64,000 bases of DNA from Leptospira kanakyensis (GCF_004769235.1 NZ_RQFG01000010.1:62001-126000), one strand, 5' to 3'; counted from the first letter of the stretch, positions 49,301-58,008 are shown. Notes: generated by a model from the letters alone, not told the origin. Made by a program: numbers and translations.

Positions 49301-49366
49301 AACGGACATATAGAAGTAAACTCAAAACCGGGGAAAACAACATTTACAGTTCTCCTTCCTATTTAG
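46337..49366 (+). CDS. Multi-PAS sensor histidine kinase with an inserted region
   Basis: The start is ATG 46337; the frame extends to TTG 46247 but without a sensible N-terminus. The 1009-aa product has about five PAS domains (near 30-125, 155-270, 295-390, 410-520 and 540-630), no membrane segment, then a coiled coil and the HisKA box GIAHEVNNPLGAI with H702. The HATPase has N box NLVFNAIQAM (N913), EDNGCGIPDDI and GSGLGLDIVRR. The H-to-N distance (211) is about 100 residues longer than usual because of an insertion. A cytosolic sensor; no response regulator is next to it. It follows the trehalose genes. Confidence 0.92.
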   Translation: MKTYEGISLEEAIQKITELERILEEKEQNTYKTFFEQDEEAIVVFDIQSRLFTDCNAKLTTTLGFSKEEFTKLSVMDISPKYQPNGQLSESLAKHYISEGFKHGNIRFDWVHLNNKAEEVFCEVRLYNYTTANGGAFARAVIQKKDQVVQLQKKLEQKEKLLSKVTQTLPGIIYIQSMATDEFLYLNNTLETQLGYQVGSILTFDFLIKNILYPDDVPKIEEHAKKMLLEKNTEIYEIDFRVFHKNGNIHWLRVWETNFSFSADGVPTEVLGVAQDITSIKNIELTLKKQNELGEEIRRTSKSGVWEWTVKTDEMFWTPDLYFLLDNDPKHYKPNKENLIAFFTPENRQIISDAFKLAELNSEPFDLELEMMVKTKFWVRIQGKTILDHNQEIKIIGSIENIDDSKKKKIELLDNENRFHEVADQTGLIIYDYDVGTGKIVWDGAIKSVLGYGKEEFNQFDIDGWENLLHEEDRLHTIQALKESIATRTPYRAYYRIRKKDGSFTPIEERGAFLSTNLSEPGRLVGVLENVSAKVEFLKTIETNEKRFRNFYNFASEAIVITEEDKIIDANLAFQKLFGYETFHEITISSLIGDPLWMGLSSKEKTFSAEGHKKDGVSIPLQINRKEIGEGRYLLSFIDLTSINEAESIKRALDDIQKRNDRIVTQKIELEKALDELKLTQSQLILNEKMASLGQLIAGIAHEVNNPLGAIKASSELILNKIKDQIPRQSEIIHFLNQKSPEIRKIYFDWLLKSFNTKNHVHGSISRKQKRSLTIHLNELGCKHSEVIAEEIIDLGIQDSFYMIESLAKEEDFLELFNYGIDYIQAAQYLNSTLESIQRVSKILYALKNFTHFDKLGAKVKADIITNIETVLTLYNNQMKNGITVVRDYPESISPIYCYPDDLIQVWTNLVFNAIQAMNYKGQLIVHVKEKLSATNHIPLIEVTIEDNGCGIPDDIKERIFEPFFTTKELGEGSGLGLDIVRRVILKHNGHIEVNSKPGKTTFTVLLPI

Positions 49367-49534
49367 AACTTTCTCCAAATAAATTTCTAATTTTACTTAT
49401 CTAAAGTATAACTACCGTCAAATTATGAGATTAAATCTAAACTTTGGCCGAACGAAAAAAAGATTTTTTCCATCCACAGTAAGGATGATCAAATTTTTAT
49501 TTACCTTTTTTCTAGGAAAACAAAAATACGAGTT

Positions 49535-51040
49535 GTGACTACAAAACCTAAAAACGTCGCCATCATCCTTTCTCTTCTATTACTTACCTTACAGATTCTA
49601 ATTCGAGTTGATACATTCTATTTATCTGACCCATTAGTAAAAATGATTCAAGTGATTTCGCTTTGGAATCAAAATTGGTCTACAGAAGGAATCCTTTATT
49701 CAGCTAAAGATTTTGATCCTCTTTTTTTAATGAGTCCCCTCAATGAAGGATTTGTTTTTTTACATGAAGGACGATTGATTGGACAATATCCAATTGGACT
49801 CACTTTCCCCTATTCTTTACTTGGTTTTTTACCCTTAAATTTTCTTCCTTACTTCAATGTTGTTTTTTTTGCCCTATTTTTGAGAATATTATTCAAAAAC
49901 GGAATCAAAACATCGGTGGTTCTTCTTGTAGCATTCGGAACCGTCACATTTCCACTGTTAGTGGATTTTTCGGAGAATGGATTATTTTTAGTTCTTTCTG
50001 GTTATGGTTATGTTTTTTTATATAAAGCTTTTTTAGACGATAAAAAAGAAAATTGGATTTTAGGAAACATATTTCTCGGATTATCTCTTTGGCTTAGATT
50101 GGAAGGGATTCTTTTGTTTATTTCCATACAATCGACAATTTTTCTAATTTATTATTTTGTAAAAAAACAATCTTTTATAGAAGCAATCCATCCGAAAAGG
50201 TATTCTATTTTTTTCTTGTTTATTGTTCTATTTTTAATTTGGAATACGGTTAGTTATTCCCATCCACTTGGCACAAGATATCTCACCAACTTCGGAAAGT
50301 TTGAAAAACAATTCTACGAACAAATTAAGATTTTTTTATCTATCGCATTTACCTACCCGAGACAATCCGCCTGGTCTTTAGGTTTTTTTCTCCATACTCC
50401 TATTTTTATTTATCTTTTCATCAAGTTACGAAAAACTCAAATTCTTAAAAACTTAAATATAACATTCCATTTATCGATTGTTATCTTATTTTTATTTTTT
50501 GTAGCTTTTACCTCGCCCAATGACGGAATCACTCTCACCGGAAGATATTTACTTGTTTTAGTATACCCTCTCTCCTTTCTTTTAAACGAAAAGATGGATG
50601 AATTACAAACCAACAAAGTTCTATTCAAATTACTTTATACCTGGTCATTTGTTTGTACAACTCTGATCATGGTTGTTTTTTATCTTTCAAGTAAGGAACT
50701 AAAAAAATTACGTTCGGAATTGGCCCAATTCCATTCGCCGCTTATTGTCACCACAAATGAAATATTATCCGGAAGTTTTGGTTTAGATCTATTAAATCAG
50801 AAAGTAATTTCTATTCGGAGAAAAGAAGTCGTAAAATATTTTTACGATAATATTAACAAAATGGCTCCAAAAGAATTTATGGTTTTGACCGTGGGAAAAG
50901 AAACCAAATACAATACGGAAGAAAAAGATGTATTTTCGGCTATCTTATTTGATTCAAAAGAAGCAGGTTACAACTGCGAGAAAGAAGAACGTTCTTCTAG
51001 AGTGCTCGCCAGGAGGTGTATCCAGATCGACAACCGCTAA
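49535..51040 (+). CDS. Polytopic membrane protein, GT-C-like
   Basis: The 501-aa product has about ten membrane helices up to residue 395 and a soluble C-terminal domain. Early on there is RVDTFYLSDPLVKMIQV, with an Asp after the first helix as in GT-C glycosyltransferases (PMT/GT39/GT87 types). There are no other hallmarks, so substrate and activity are open. The start is GTG 49535; the frame has no ATG nearby. Similar proteins occur in Leptospira as putative glycosyltransferases. Confidence 0.7.
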   Translation: MTTKPKNVAIILSLLLLTLQILIRVDTFYLSDPLVKMIQVISLWNQNWSTEGILYSAKDFDPLFLMSPLNEGFVFLHEGRLIGQYPIGLTFPYSLLGFLPLNFLPYFNVVFFALFLRILFKNGIKTSVVLLVAFGTVTFPLLVDFSENGLFLVLSGYGYVFLYKAFLDDKKENWILGNIFLGLSLWLRLEGILLFISIQSTIFLIYYFVKKQSFIEAIHPKRYSIFFLFIVLFLIWNTVSYSHPLGTRYLTNFGKFEKQFYEQIKIFLSIAFTYPRQSAWSLGFFLHTPIFIYLFIKLRKTQILKNLNITFHLSIVILFLFFVAFTSPNDGITLTGRYLLVLVYPLSFLLNEKMDELQTNKVLFKLLYTWSFVCTTLIMVVFYLSSKELKKLRSELAQFHSPLIVTTNEILSGSFGLDLLNQKVISIRRKEVVKYFYDNINKMAPKEFMVLTVGKETKYNTEEKDVFSAILFDSKEAGYNCEKEERSSRVLARRCIQIDNR

Positions 51041-51119
51041 TTTTTTTTCCAGAGGAATACAAGATAAAAGCAAAAAATTGATTTGAAATCGGTAAACTGA
51101 TCTATATTCTCTGTGCACC

Positions 51120-51959
51120 ATGCAGGATTTCTTACTCAGTTTACTTCCTTGGACAAAAAGAGAATGGTCCGATTTTTTGGCAGACCTGACTCCCCTCTTT
51201 GGTTTATTTATTTTTGCATCTGAACCAAGAAATATCATGATCGCTCTTTATCCTGAATTGTATTTTGTTTTTGGGTATGGAATGCTCCGACTCATTTCAA
51301 CTGCTATATATGCAGCCATCCAACAAGGCAAAGAATCGAGTTTGTTAGATTTGGATATCCCAGAACCAATCATTGGGAAAATTTTCTATTTTATCTTTGT
51401 TCCATTTTTTGGTGTGATCCTTATGATTGCCCTTCTTTGTATCGTTACTTTACTCATAGGTTTTAATTTTTTCTTTTATATGATGATTGAATTATTTCTC
51501 AGTGTGGCCACCACAGGAGGATTGGAAACAAACTTTAATTTCTTAACCCTCTACAATTCACTCGAACCCAAAGAACAATATTATATTTGGGGAATTTTTT
51601 TATTCACACTCTATCGTTATGTACCCAAGATTTATGAATTTTTCAAAACACAAATTTATAAAAACTACAAAGACTCTTGGTCCTGGGTTGCTTTAGGTAC
51701 ACCAAAAATTCCGAAACACAACCAATTCCAAAAGATGACAAATGCATTTCGAACTATGTTTGGTAAAGAAAACCAACCATCTGATTTTTGGGAATACACA
51801 CCTATATTTTATATTGGATTTTTATTCTTTTACTTTGGTGTTCTTGTTTTAATGATCAAATATCCATTGTTTGGCCCCATCATTACTCTTGTGATCAAAG
51901 CTTTTGTAGAAATGTATTTTTTTCGGCTCCACAAAGAAGCGCAAGGGATCGTAGCGTAA
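51120..51959 (+). CDS. Hypothetical membrane protein, 279 aa
   Basis: The product has about five membrane helices (starting at about 18-38, 45-65, 93-130, 220-240 and 250-265) linked by short loops, with a hydrophilic region at 165-215. There is a Trp/Lys-rich N-terminus (LLSLLPWTKREWSDF). I do not recognise the family. The stop is followed by a GC-rich hairpin. No signal of transfer in codon use. Confidence 0.65.
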   Translation: MQDFLLSLLPWTKREWSDFLADLTPLFGLFIFASEPRNIMIALYPELYFVFGYGMLRLISTAIYAAIQQGKESSLLDLDIPEPIIGKIFYFIFVPFFGVILMIALLCIVTLLIGFNFFFYMMIELFLSVATTGGLETNFNFLTLYNSLEPKEQYYIWGIFLFTLYRYVPKIYEFFKTQIYKNYKDSWSWVALGTPKIPKHNQFQKMTNAFRTMFGKENQPSDFWEYTPIFYIGFLFFYFGVLVLMIKYPLFGPIITLVIKAFVEMYFFRLHKEAQGIVA

Positions 51960-51960
51960 A

Positions 51961-52020
51961 TCCTTTGCGAAGCAAAGATTGGAGCGAAGAGCGCGGTCGC
52001 ACATTGTGCGCTGCGCCCCA
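51961..52020. repeat. GC-rich hairpin element after the membrane protein gene
   Basis: CTTTGC-GAA-GCAAAG (51963-51977) is a perfect hairpin. At 51991-52016 GCGC and CGCACA pair with TGTGCG and GCGC around small bulges, then CCCC. It is strikingly GC-rich for the region and shares GGTCG and GCGC-type words with 36603-36677. Likely a dispersed repeat; it might also act as a terminator of the upstream gene, though no T-tract follows. Confidence 0.4.
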
Positions 52021-52091
52021 AAAAATAGCAAAAACGATCCAATCCGTCCATTTCATTTCCTGTATAATAAATTCAATCAAAAGGAGAGAAT

Positions 52092-52484
52092 ATGGCATTC
52101 CAACAAATCCAAACAGGTATCATTACAGAAAAATTAAACGAAACAAAAACCTTTTATGAAAAGTGGTTAGGACTGATTACAAAATTTGAATCAGATTGGT
52201 TTGTTCTATTATGTTTGCCAAATAGGCCAGAAGTGGAAATAGCAATCATGAAACCTAACCAACCTCAGGTGAGGAAATCTTATTTTCAAATTCCTTATCA
52301 AGGAAAAGGGATTTGGTTTATCTTTGAATCAAAAGATGTGGAAAAAGAATTTGCAGAATTAAAACAAAAAAACGCACCGATAGACCTTCCTCTCACAACG
52401 GAAGAATGGGGAGACGTCCACTTCACTTTGATTGATCCCAATGGAATCGGCATTGATATTGTCCAAGAAAGAAATCCAAATTAA
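52092..52484 (+). CDS. VOC-family (glyoxalase/bleomycin-resistance) protein
   Basis: The 130-aa product has the paired beta-alpha-beta-beta-beta layout of the vicinal oxygen chelate fold: FQQIQTGIITEKLNETKTFY at the start, then KGIWFIFESKDVEKEFAELK, and DVHFTLIDPNGIGIDIVQE at the end. The usual metal His/Glu ligands are only partly present, so it may bind rather than convert a small molecule. A strong AAGGAGA site. It is 67 bases before an AraC-GyrI regulator, a common pairing for drug or metabolite sensing. Confidence 0.85.
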   Translation: MAFQQIQTGIITEKLNETKTFYEKWLGLITKFESDWFVLLCLPNRPEVEIAIMKPNQPQVRKSYFQIPYQGKGIWFIFESKDVEKEFAELKQKNAPIDLPLTTEEWGDVHFTLIDPNGIGIDIVQERNPN

Positions 52485-52551
52485 AATTTAGAAAGACAAA
52501 TGTCTATGGACTTTCTTAACTTAGTTTTATACTTAAGTAGGAAAACTTCCA

Positions 52552-53412
52552 TTGCCACAAACACCCAACCTCTATCCAGTTTGGAACCAATTAGAAGGAA
52601 AATTGGATGATACCATTGGCCTGAATCAAATTGCATTTTTTACTGGGTATAGCGATTGGCATTTTCATCGGTTGTTTAAGTCTTTCCAAGGCGAAAATGT
52701 AAAGGAATACATTCGTAGGTTACGATTAGAAAAAGCTGCATACGAATTAAAAATTACAAACTTTCCGATTATAGAAATTGCTTTGGAAGCTGGTTTTTTA
52801 TCACACGAAGCTTTTTCCAAAGCGTTCAAACGAGTGATTGGTTCTACACCTTCTGAATTCCGAAAAAAATACCAAACAAAAAAACCATTAACGAAATCAT
52901 TTCACCAAACATTGCCAGACGGAATTTCAAAATTTGGATTTCAGAAAAAAAACATTTCGTCCTTTTATATTGCTTTTGTTCGCCATATTGGAACTTACGA
53001 AGAACTACCTGGACCAATCACTGGGAGTAAGGAAGTGAATCAAATCCAATCTTTGATTGATCACTGGAATTCATCTCAGTCCCATCATAAATGGATTGGG
53101 ATTAGCCAAGATGATCCTGACATTTCACCGAAAGGAAAAATTCGATTTGATTTGGGCATTACCATTGGAACAAATCAAAAAAAACTTCCTCAAGGATTTG
53201 GAATCCAAACCATTCCTTCTGGAAAGTATTTACAAATTCGTTACGAGGGAAGTTACCAAGGGCTGCCAAAAATTTACGATTGGATTTTAAATGAATATAT
53301 CAAAACAACTCCAATCAAATTAAAAAACAGACCACCTTGGGAGTGTTATCTGAATCCTTTTGAAAAGGAAGATAATAAACGCATTACAGATATTTATATT
53401 CCGATTGAATAA
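52552..53412 (+). CDS. AraC-type regulator with GyrI-like domain
   Basis: The 286-aa product has an N-terminal AraC HTH pair (LNQIAFFTGYSDWHFHRLFK; IIEIALEAGFLSHEAFSKAF; STPSEFRKKYQ) and a C-terminal GyrI/Rob-like ligand-binding domain starting at about 140 (FYIAFVRHIGTYEELPGPI) and ending with DIYIPIE. This is the SoxS/Rob-Bmr-type small-molecule sensor layout. The start is TTG 52552 (an in-frame TAA lies 18 bases upstream and no ATG is available; AGTAGGAAA precedes it). Probably regulates itself or the VOC gene. Confidence 0.9.
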   Translation: MPQTPNLYPVWNQLEGKLDDTIGLNQIAFFTGYSDWHFHRLFKSFQGENVKEYIRRLRLEKAAYELKITNFPIIEIALEAGFLSHEAFSKAFKRVIGSTPSEFRKKYQTKKPLTKSFHQTLPDGISKFGFQKKNISSFYIAFVRHIGTYEELPGPITGSKEVNQIQSLIDHWNSSQSHHKWIGISQDDPDISPKGKIRFDLGITIGTNQKKLPQGFGIQTIPSGKYLQIRYEGSYQGLPKIYDWILNEYIKTTPIKLKNRPPWECYLNPFEKEDNKRITDIYIPIE

Positions 53413-53450
53413 AATCCTTTTTAGTTTTCGGAGAATCTGTGACTTACAAA

Positions 53451-53912
53451 TTACATAGACAATGGAGTTTCAGGCCCTGGCCCGAACAGACCACGACAAA
53501 CGGGGAAATTGGGTCGGAGCACTCTTGATGCATTGGCAACTGACTCGCAAGGAAAAAATAAAACTTCATTCAAACATACGGTTAAATCCTTTTTATGAAC
53601 GTATTTATAAACCGACTTACAACTTCTGAGAGTGTACTTTGATTCGTCAGTGGTAGATGATCCACTACATCCAGATCCTATATTGGTAGTATAATAACCA
53701 GCGCTAGTTAGAGTAGTATCAATCGACTGCGGACAGAGAGAACGTTTTACTAACAATGCACCATAAAACTGTCGTACGGCGACATCTCTGGAAACCTTAT
53801 CTCCATTCATTTCGTTATGTGTATCAAAATACAAATCGCCAATACAGCCGTAAAACAAAACTGATATGGCAAAAATATTCTTGAAAAAAAAGCGAAACGA
53901 TTTTGAATTCAT
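53451..53912 (-). CDS. Cys-rich predicted lipoprotein
   Basis: The 153-aa product has signal FFFKNIFAISVLFYGC with lipobox LFYG-C (C23). The mature part has seven more Cys (SLCPQ, SGCSGSS, RSCKS, TVCLNE, FPCES, FPVCRG), so it is likely disulphide-rich and outside the cytoplasm. It has no recognised domain. It is convergent with the AraC-GyrI gene, 38 bases apart. Confidence 0.7.
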   Translation of the reverse strand: MNSKSFRFFFKNIFAISVLFYGCIGDLYFDTHNEMNGDKVSRDVAVRQFYGALLVKRSLCPQSIDTTLTSAGYYTTNIGSGCSGSSTTDESKYTLRSCKSVYKYVHKKDLTVCLNEVLFFPCESVANASRVLRPNFPVCRGLFGPGPETPLSM

Positions 53913-54029
53913 TTAAACTATTAATATGAGTTAATTCGAATCGTCGACTTTTTCTCAATTGTAATTTGGTTTTTCCTGAATCAAAATTGACGGCGAACAA
54001 CACTTCTGTGACAATCCCCTACACTGCAA

Positions 54030-54224
54030 TTGAACTACTTTCACTTTTTTTTTCACCACGCCATCCAAACAAAACAAATCAAACCTCTAACCGATTCCGA
54101 AATCGATGATTGTATGGATATCCTATACGGATCCTTATACTTTCGATTGTTACTCAAACATGAGAAACCTGAGTTAAAGGATTTAAGGCCGTGGTTGGAA
54201 AAGTTTTTACGAACATTAAAGTAA
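54030..54224 (+). pseudogene. TetR-family C-terminal remnant
   Basis: The 64 residues (LTDSEIDDCMDILYGSLYFR and RPWLEKFLRTLK) match the ligand-binding C-terminus of TetR-type regulators, which usually have 190-200 aa. No HTH N-terminus exists upstream: an in-frame TGA lies at 54009-54011, and the start would have to be TTG. The rest of the gene has been lost. A functional mini-protein is unlikely. Confidence 0.55.
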
Positions 54225-54292
54225 GATCTTCATTTTTTTCCCGTTCGTTTTTCAAATTTTGCTTTTTCCTTTTTTGTTTTTGATTAGGATCA

Positions 54293-55138
54293 ATGAACAT
54301 GAAACATCTCTCAAAACTTTGGCTCCTTGGTTTTCTTATTTTTGAATCTTGTGTTATCTTCCAAGCAACAAAAGTCCCTGCAAATAATCTTAAAACTGCC
54401 CTAGAAACAAACTCTACCAAAACACCCAAGATTGTATTTCTGGGAGATAGCATCACACATGGCCGTGTCAGTTATGATTATGTAGGTTCTATCGCCAAAC
54501 ATCCGTCTTTAGCCGATTCCCAAGTGATTAATGAAGGGATCAATAGTCGATTGACAGTTCAAATTTTAGAACAATTAGAGAATTTAAAAAAGCTGAATCC
54601 TGATTATGTTTTCCTTTTGATTGGAACCAATGATTTAAAGGCAACCTTAACTAAAGAAGAGTACGATCGTTATGCGGGCCTTTGGAAATTGAAAGAACCC
54701 GTTACTGAGGAAAGTTTTACGAACAACCTCACAAAAATCATCCAAACCATTCAAAAAGAAACCAAAGCAAAAATAATCATTTTTTCGCCGCCGGTTTTGG
54801 GAGAAGATCCTACCTCCATTCCTTTCCAGAGATCCAAACGGTTTGCTGAACTTACAAAACAAATAAGCACAAAGGAAAAAACCACCTACAAACCACTCCA
54901 TGAGACTCTATCCCAAGGACTAGACGAGGCCAAACTAAGTTCACGAAAGCCATACGTCCAAAACACTTGGGGGATGTATTTAACCATCCTAAAATACTAT
55001 TCTACTACATCTAGTTGGGATGATTTAGGAGATTCCAATGGATATTATTATTTAACCGATGGAATCCATTTGAATGCACGTGGGGGAAAGATTTTGGAAG
55101 GTATGGCATTAGAAGAGATTTTACCAAACAAGAAATAG
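54293..55138 (+). CDS. SGNH/GDSL hydrolase lipoprotein
   Basis: The 281-aa product has a lipoprotein signal (LLGFLIFESC, lipobox IFES-C) and all four blocks of the SGNH family: FLGDSITHG (catalytic Ser, near 51), the Gly in NEGINSR, IGTNDL (Asn), and DGIHLNARGG (Asp and His). Likely an esterase or acetylhydrolase at the outer surface or in the periplasm. Substrate unknown. Start ATG 54293 (or M3). It ends in a hairpin. Confidence 0.9.
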   Translation: MNMKHLSKLWLLGFLIFESCVIFQATKVPANNLKTALETNSTKTPKIVFLGDSITHGRVSYDYVGSIAKHPSLADSQVINEGINSRLTVQILEQLENLKKLNPDYVFLLIGTNDLKATLTKEEYDRYAGLWKLKEPVTEESFTNNLTKIIQTIQKETKAKIIIFSPPVLGEDPTSIPFQRSKRFAELTKQISTKEKTTYKPLHETLSQGLDEAKLSSRKPYVQNTWGMYLTILKYYSTTSSWDDLGDSNGYYYLTDGIHLNARGGKILEGMALEEILPNKK

Positions 55139-55148
55139 AAGTTGTTCT

Positions 55149-55170
55149 GTCGGGATCAGTAAAACCCGAC
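55149..55170. terminator. Short hairpin between convergent genes
   Basis: GTCGGG (55149-55154) and CCCGAC (55165-55170) pair exactly around a 10-base loop, 10 bases after the hydrolase stop and before the convergent gene. No T-tract. Confidence 0.4.
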
Positions 55171-55211
55171 TAAATCTATAAACTAACATTTGAAAATACG
55201 GGGATCTTTAG

Positions 55212-55694
55212 TTAAGGTTGGATCACATTGAGCTGATACAAAAGAAAGGAAAACACAATCAAATTAGAGAAGAGTATCAGTCCAAAAAATATTTGAATCA
55301 TCTTTGGACTGACCTCCGTAAAAAAACCACCACCTTTCACCCTGACAAGTCCTGGATGTTTCACTAAAAACTCAGCACCATTGTTAAAATAAATCCAATA
55401 GAAAGCGAGTGACCAAAGGATTAAGATAGAAATATGGAAAATGATTACAAAAGGATTCAAAGTTTTTATATATAAATAATCAATCAAACTGTTTGTATAT
55501 TGGAAAAGATTACCGATCCCGACAATGATCCAAGGAATGTTCCCATAGAAAAGAATACCTTTCACCAATTTGTCATACCCAGGTTCTAACTCTGGTTTTT
55601 CTTTTATGTATTTTTGGGATCTAAATTTTAATACAAGTGCATTGAAAATTGTAACAATAATAAACGAAATCCAGATATGATTAAAAAGAGTCAT
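55212..55694 (-). CDS. Hypothetical membrane protein, 160 aa
   Basis: The product has four membrane helices (about 3-23, 47-65, 80-108 and 132-155) with a short basic loop (KFRSQKYIKEKPELEPGYDK) after the first. No family recognised. It is convergent with the hydrolase gene and downstream of the NHL gene on the same strand. Confidence 0.65.
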   Translation of the reverse strand: MTLFNHIWISFIIVTIFNALVLKFRSQKYIKEKPELEPGYDKLVKGILFYGNIPWIIVGIGNLFQYTNSLIDYLYIKTLNPFVIIFHISILILWSLAFYWIYFNNGAEFLVKHPGLVRVKGGGFFTEVSPKMIQIFFGLILFSNLIVFSFLLYQLNVIQP

Positions 55695-55749
55695 TTTTCA
55701 ATCCCTAAAGAAAAACTCGCTTATTTGGAAATTTTAAGGAAACAAATTT

Positions 55750-57159
55750 TTAATACATAATGACACGGTGATTGATACTATCAGCAACAAATATTCCTTC
55801 TCCATTAATGGATATACTTTGAGGAAAGCTAAGAGCCGTGGCAGATAGTCCCGAAGCGGAAAGAGTAAAACTACCATTCCCCGATTGTCCAAAAACTTTT
55901 GATGCAGTTGTGTTTGTTCCTGAATATAGTAAAATTCGATTATTGGTAGTGTCTGCAATCCAAACATCTCCACCCATTGCAAATACGCCCCTAGGTGCAT
56001 TCAATGTCCCAGCACCAATACCCCCATTATTTCCTAAATTAGAGGTAAAATTAGGTTGTCCATACACGCGAGTGGCGGTGGTGCTTGTACCTGGGTAAAA
56101 TAAAACTCGGTGGTTTCCAGTATCGGCAATGTACACGCCATCAGAACTCACAGCCACACCTTCTGGTGAGCCAAGAGTCGTGGCTGTACAATTAGAAGTG
56201 TTTCCAGTAAAACTAGTTTGGCCATAAACACGACTGGCACTATAACTTCCATTGGGAAAATAAAGTACACGGTGGTTTGAATTATCTACTACATAATACC
56301 CATCTTTGTCAGCTGCCATTCCATAAGGTCCCGTAATGACATCTGCAGCGGCATATGGAGCAGATACCGCCGTGTTAAAATCGACTTGGCCATACACTCG
56401 GGAAGCAATGTTATTGGTTCCTTCAAAATACAAAACTCTAAAATTGTTGAGGTCAGCTAAATAGAGTCCAAAAGAATCTTTAGCAAGACCCGTAGGATAC
56501 GCGATTCCAGAACTAGAAGTGGCAAAAGCATTAGAACCAAAGTTCGCCTGGCCAATCACTCTCGAAGCTGACGTAATGTCTCCTGAATAATATAATACGC
56601 GAGTGTTTCCAGAATCAGAAACATAAATTCCCAATTCATCAGCTAGTACGAAGCTAGGAGAAGAAAGGGAATTTTGATTTGGTGGATTGGCGGAAGTAGC
56701 TGATATGAAATCAAGTTGCCCATAAACTCGCTTAGCGGTTGTTGTATGGCAAATGATTTGAATATTAGAAATTCCGAGAATTAAGGTTCCTTCCCAACCA
56801 TTATGTACGACACAGGCGATTGTATCTGGTTGTTTTGCAATGGACAATGTATATTTTGAACCGAATCCACTTGCGATCGGAATGGAAAAACTTGTGGCAC
56901 CTGGCGGAACGGAAAGTTCGGAACCGGTACTAGTTCGAAGCACCATTCCCGACGTGGTAAGGCCTACAATGGAACCACTTAGAGACAAGGCTGTCGATAC
57001 ACTACAATGGGGTGAAAAGTCAGCTAGCGCAAACTTCGAAAGGATTGAATTTAAAAATTCTTTGGAATTCAAATCACATGAATTGGATAATTCTGGTTTG
57101 TTACAGGAAAAAAAACAGAACCCAATCGTAAGTATATAAACAAAAAAACGATTCACCAC
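55750..57159 (-). CDS. NHL-repeat beta-propeller lipoprotein
   Basis: The 469-aa product has a lipoprotein signal (YILTIGFCFFSC) and, after a 120-residue N-terminal region, six or so NHL repeats built on RVYGQ-x-F and the pattern GVYIADTGNHRVLFYPGTST and relatives. NHL propellers bind proteins, glycans or nucleic acids; no catalytic residues are seen. The start is GTG 57159. Such lipoproteins are common in Leptospira surface sets. Likely exported and surface bound. Confidence 0.85.
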   Translation of the reverse strand: MVNRFFVYILTIGFCFFSCNKPELSNSCDLNSKEFLNSILSKFALADFSPHCSVSTALSLSGSIVGLTTSGMVLRTSTGSELSVPPGATSFSIPIASGFGSKYTLSIAKQPDTIACVVHNGWEGTLILGISNIQIICHTTTAKRVYGQLDFISATSANPPNQNSLSSPSFVLADELGIYVSDSGNTRVLYYSGDITSASRVIGQANFGSNAFATSSSGIAYPTGLAKDSFGLYLADLNNFRVLYFEGTNNIASRVYGQVDFNTAVSAPYAAADVITGPYGMAADKDGYYVVDNSNHRVLYFPNGSYSASRVYGQTSFTGNTSNCTATTLGSPEGVAVSSDGVYIADTGNHRVLFYPGTSTTATRVYGQPNFTSNLGNNGGIGAGTLNAPRGVFAMGGDVWIADTTNNRILLYSGTNTTASKVFGQSGNGSFTLSASGLSATALSFPQSISINGEGIFVADSINHRVIMY

Positions 57160-57243
57160 AAATTGAAACTTATTTATTTCTTAAATTCCAAGCAAGTCTA
57201 AATCTCTGTTTACATAGATTAGGTGGTGATTTTTCCGCATTTG

Positions 57244-58008
57244 TTAAAAAATTAAATTCTGGAATGTCAAAGCATGGGGTTTTCCATTGATTTCGACAAG
57301 CTCAATACTCAGATTGCCTTCTTTGACTTCACCGTTTCGTAGTTTAAATCTTTGTTTGTATCCCGTAAGTTTTCCCTCGGTCAAAAATTTTTCTCTGATT
57401 TCAGAACCATCTTCCCCTTGGGCATACATGTTTAGCTCACTGCTCGTTTTACCAACAACCTCATTTTTTTGAAATCCAACGAGTCGTTCAAAAGCAGGAT
57501 TTACGTTCACAAATCGAAATTGATTGCCTATATCATGTAAGGACATAGCGATAGGACTAATCAAAAAAGCTTTTTCGAAAAGTTCCTGGGCTTCTGATTG
57601 TTTTCGAATACTTTCAAATAATCGTAACGCCATCTTAATCGAAGCAATCAAAACAATTTCTCCTGTCGTTTTCAAAATATAACCATACGAGGTAATCGAT
57701 TCGGTTCTGTTGACAATTTCCGTTTCCGTGTGAGAAGATAAAAAAACTAAAGGAATAGAATGTTTGGAAAGAATGATCCTTGCTGCCTCTGTCCCGTCAA
57801 TTCCAGAACCCAAATCAATATCCATAAGGATGATATCTATTTTGTTTTCAGGTTGAGATAAAAATGATATAGCAGTTTCTCCCGTGCGGACATGATGAAC
57901 TATAAAACCTGCAGATTTTAAAATTCGAATCTGCATCATTGCAATGATGGCTTCATCTTCCACAAGAAGAATTGATTTACCAGTCACAAGATTTGATTCC
58001 ATTGTCAT
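57244..58008 (-). CDS. Response regulator with PAS output domain
   Basis: The 254-aa product has a receiver (about 12-130) with LVEDEAI (acidic pair), LMDIDLGSG (phospho-Asp near 62) and KTTGE, then a PAS domain (about 140-250; RFVNVNPAFERLVGFQKNEV). There is no DNA-binding or enzymatic output, so the phospho signal is passed by protein contacts. M3 (58002) is an alternative start. It lies divergent from the methyl-accepting gene. Partner kinase not evident. Confidence 0.88.
   Translation of the reverse strand: MTMESNLVTGKSILLVEDEAIIAMMQIRILKSAGFIVHHVRTGETAISFLSQPENKIDIILMDIDLGSGIDGTEAARIILSKHSIPLVFLSSHTETEIVNRTESITSYGYILKTTGEIVLIASIKMALRLFESIRKQSEAQELFEKAFLISPIAMSLHDIGNQFRFVNVNPAFERLVGFQKNEVVGKTSSELNMYAQGEDGSEIREKFLTEGKLTGYKQRFKLRNGEVKEGNLSIELVEINGKPHALTFQNLIF

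Noticed and set aside
49485..49538. 17-aa leader-like frame whose TGA overlaps the GTG of the GT-C-like gene
   Set aside because: The Shine-Dalgarno would sit too close to its ATG and the peptide has no feature beyond AT-rich hydrophobic codons; could be chance.
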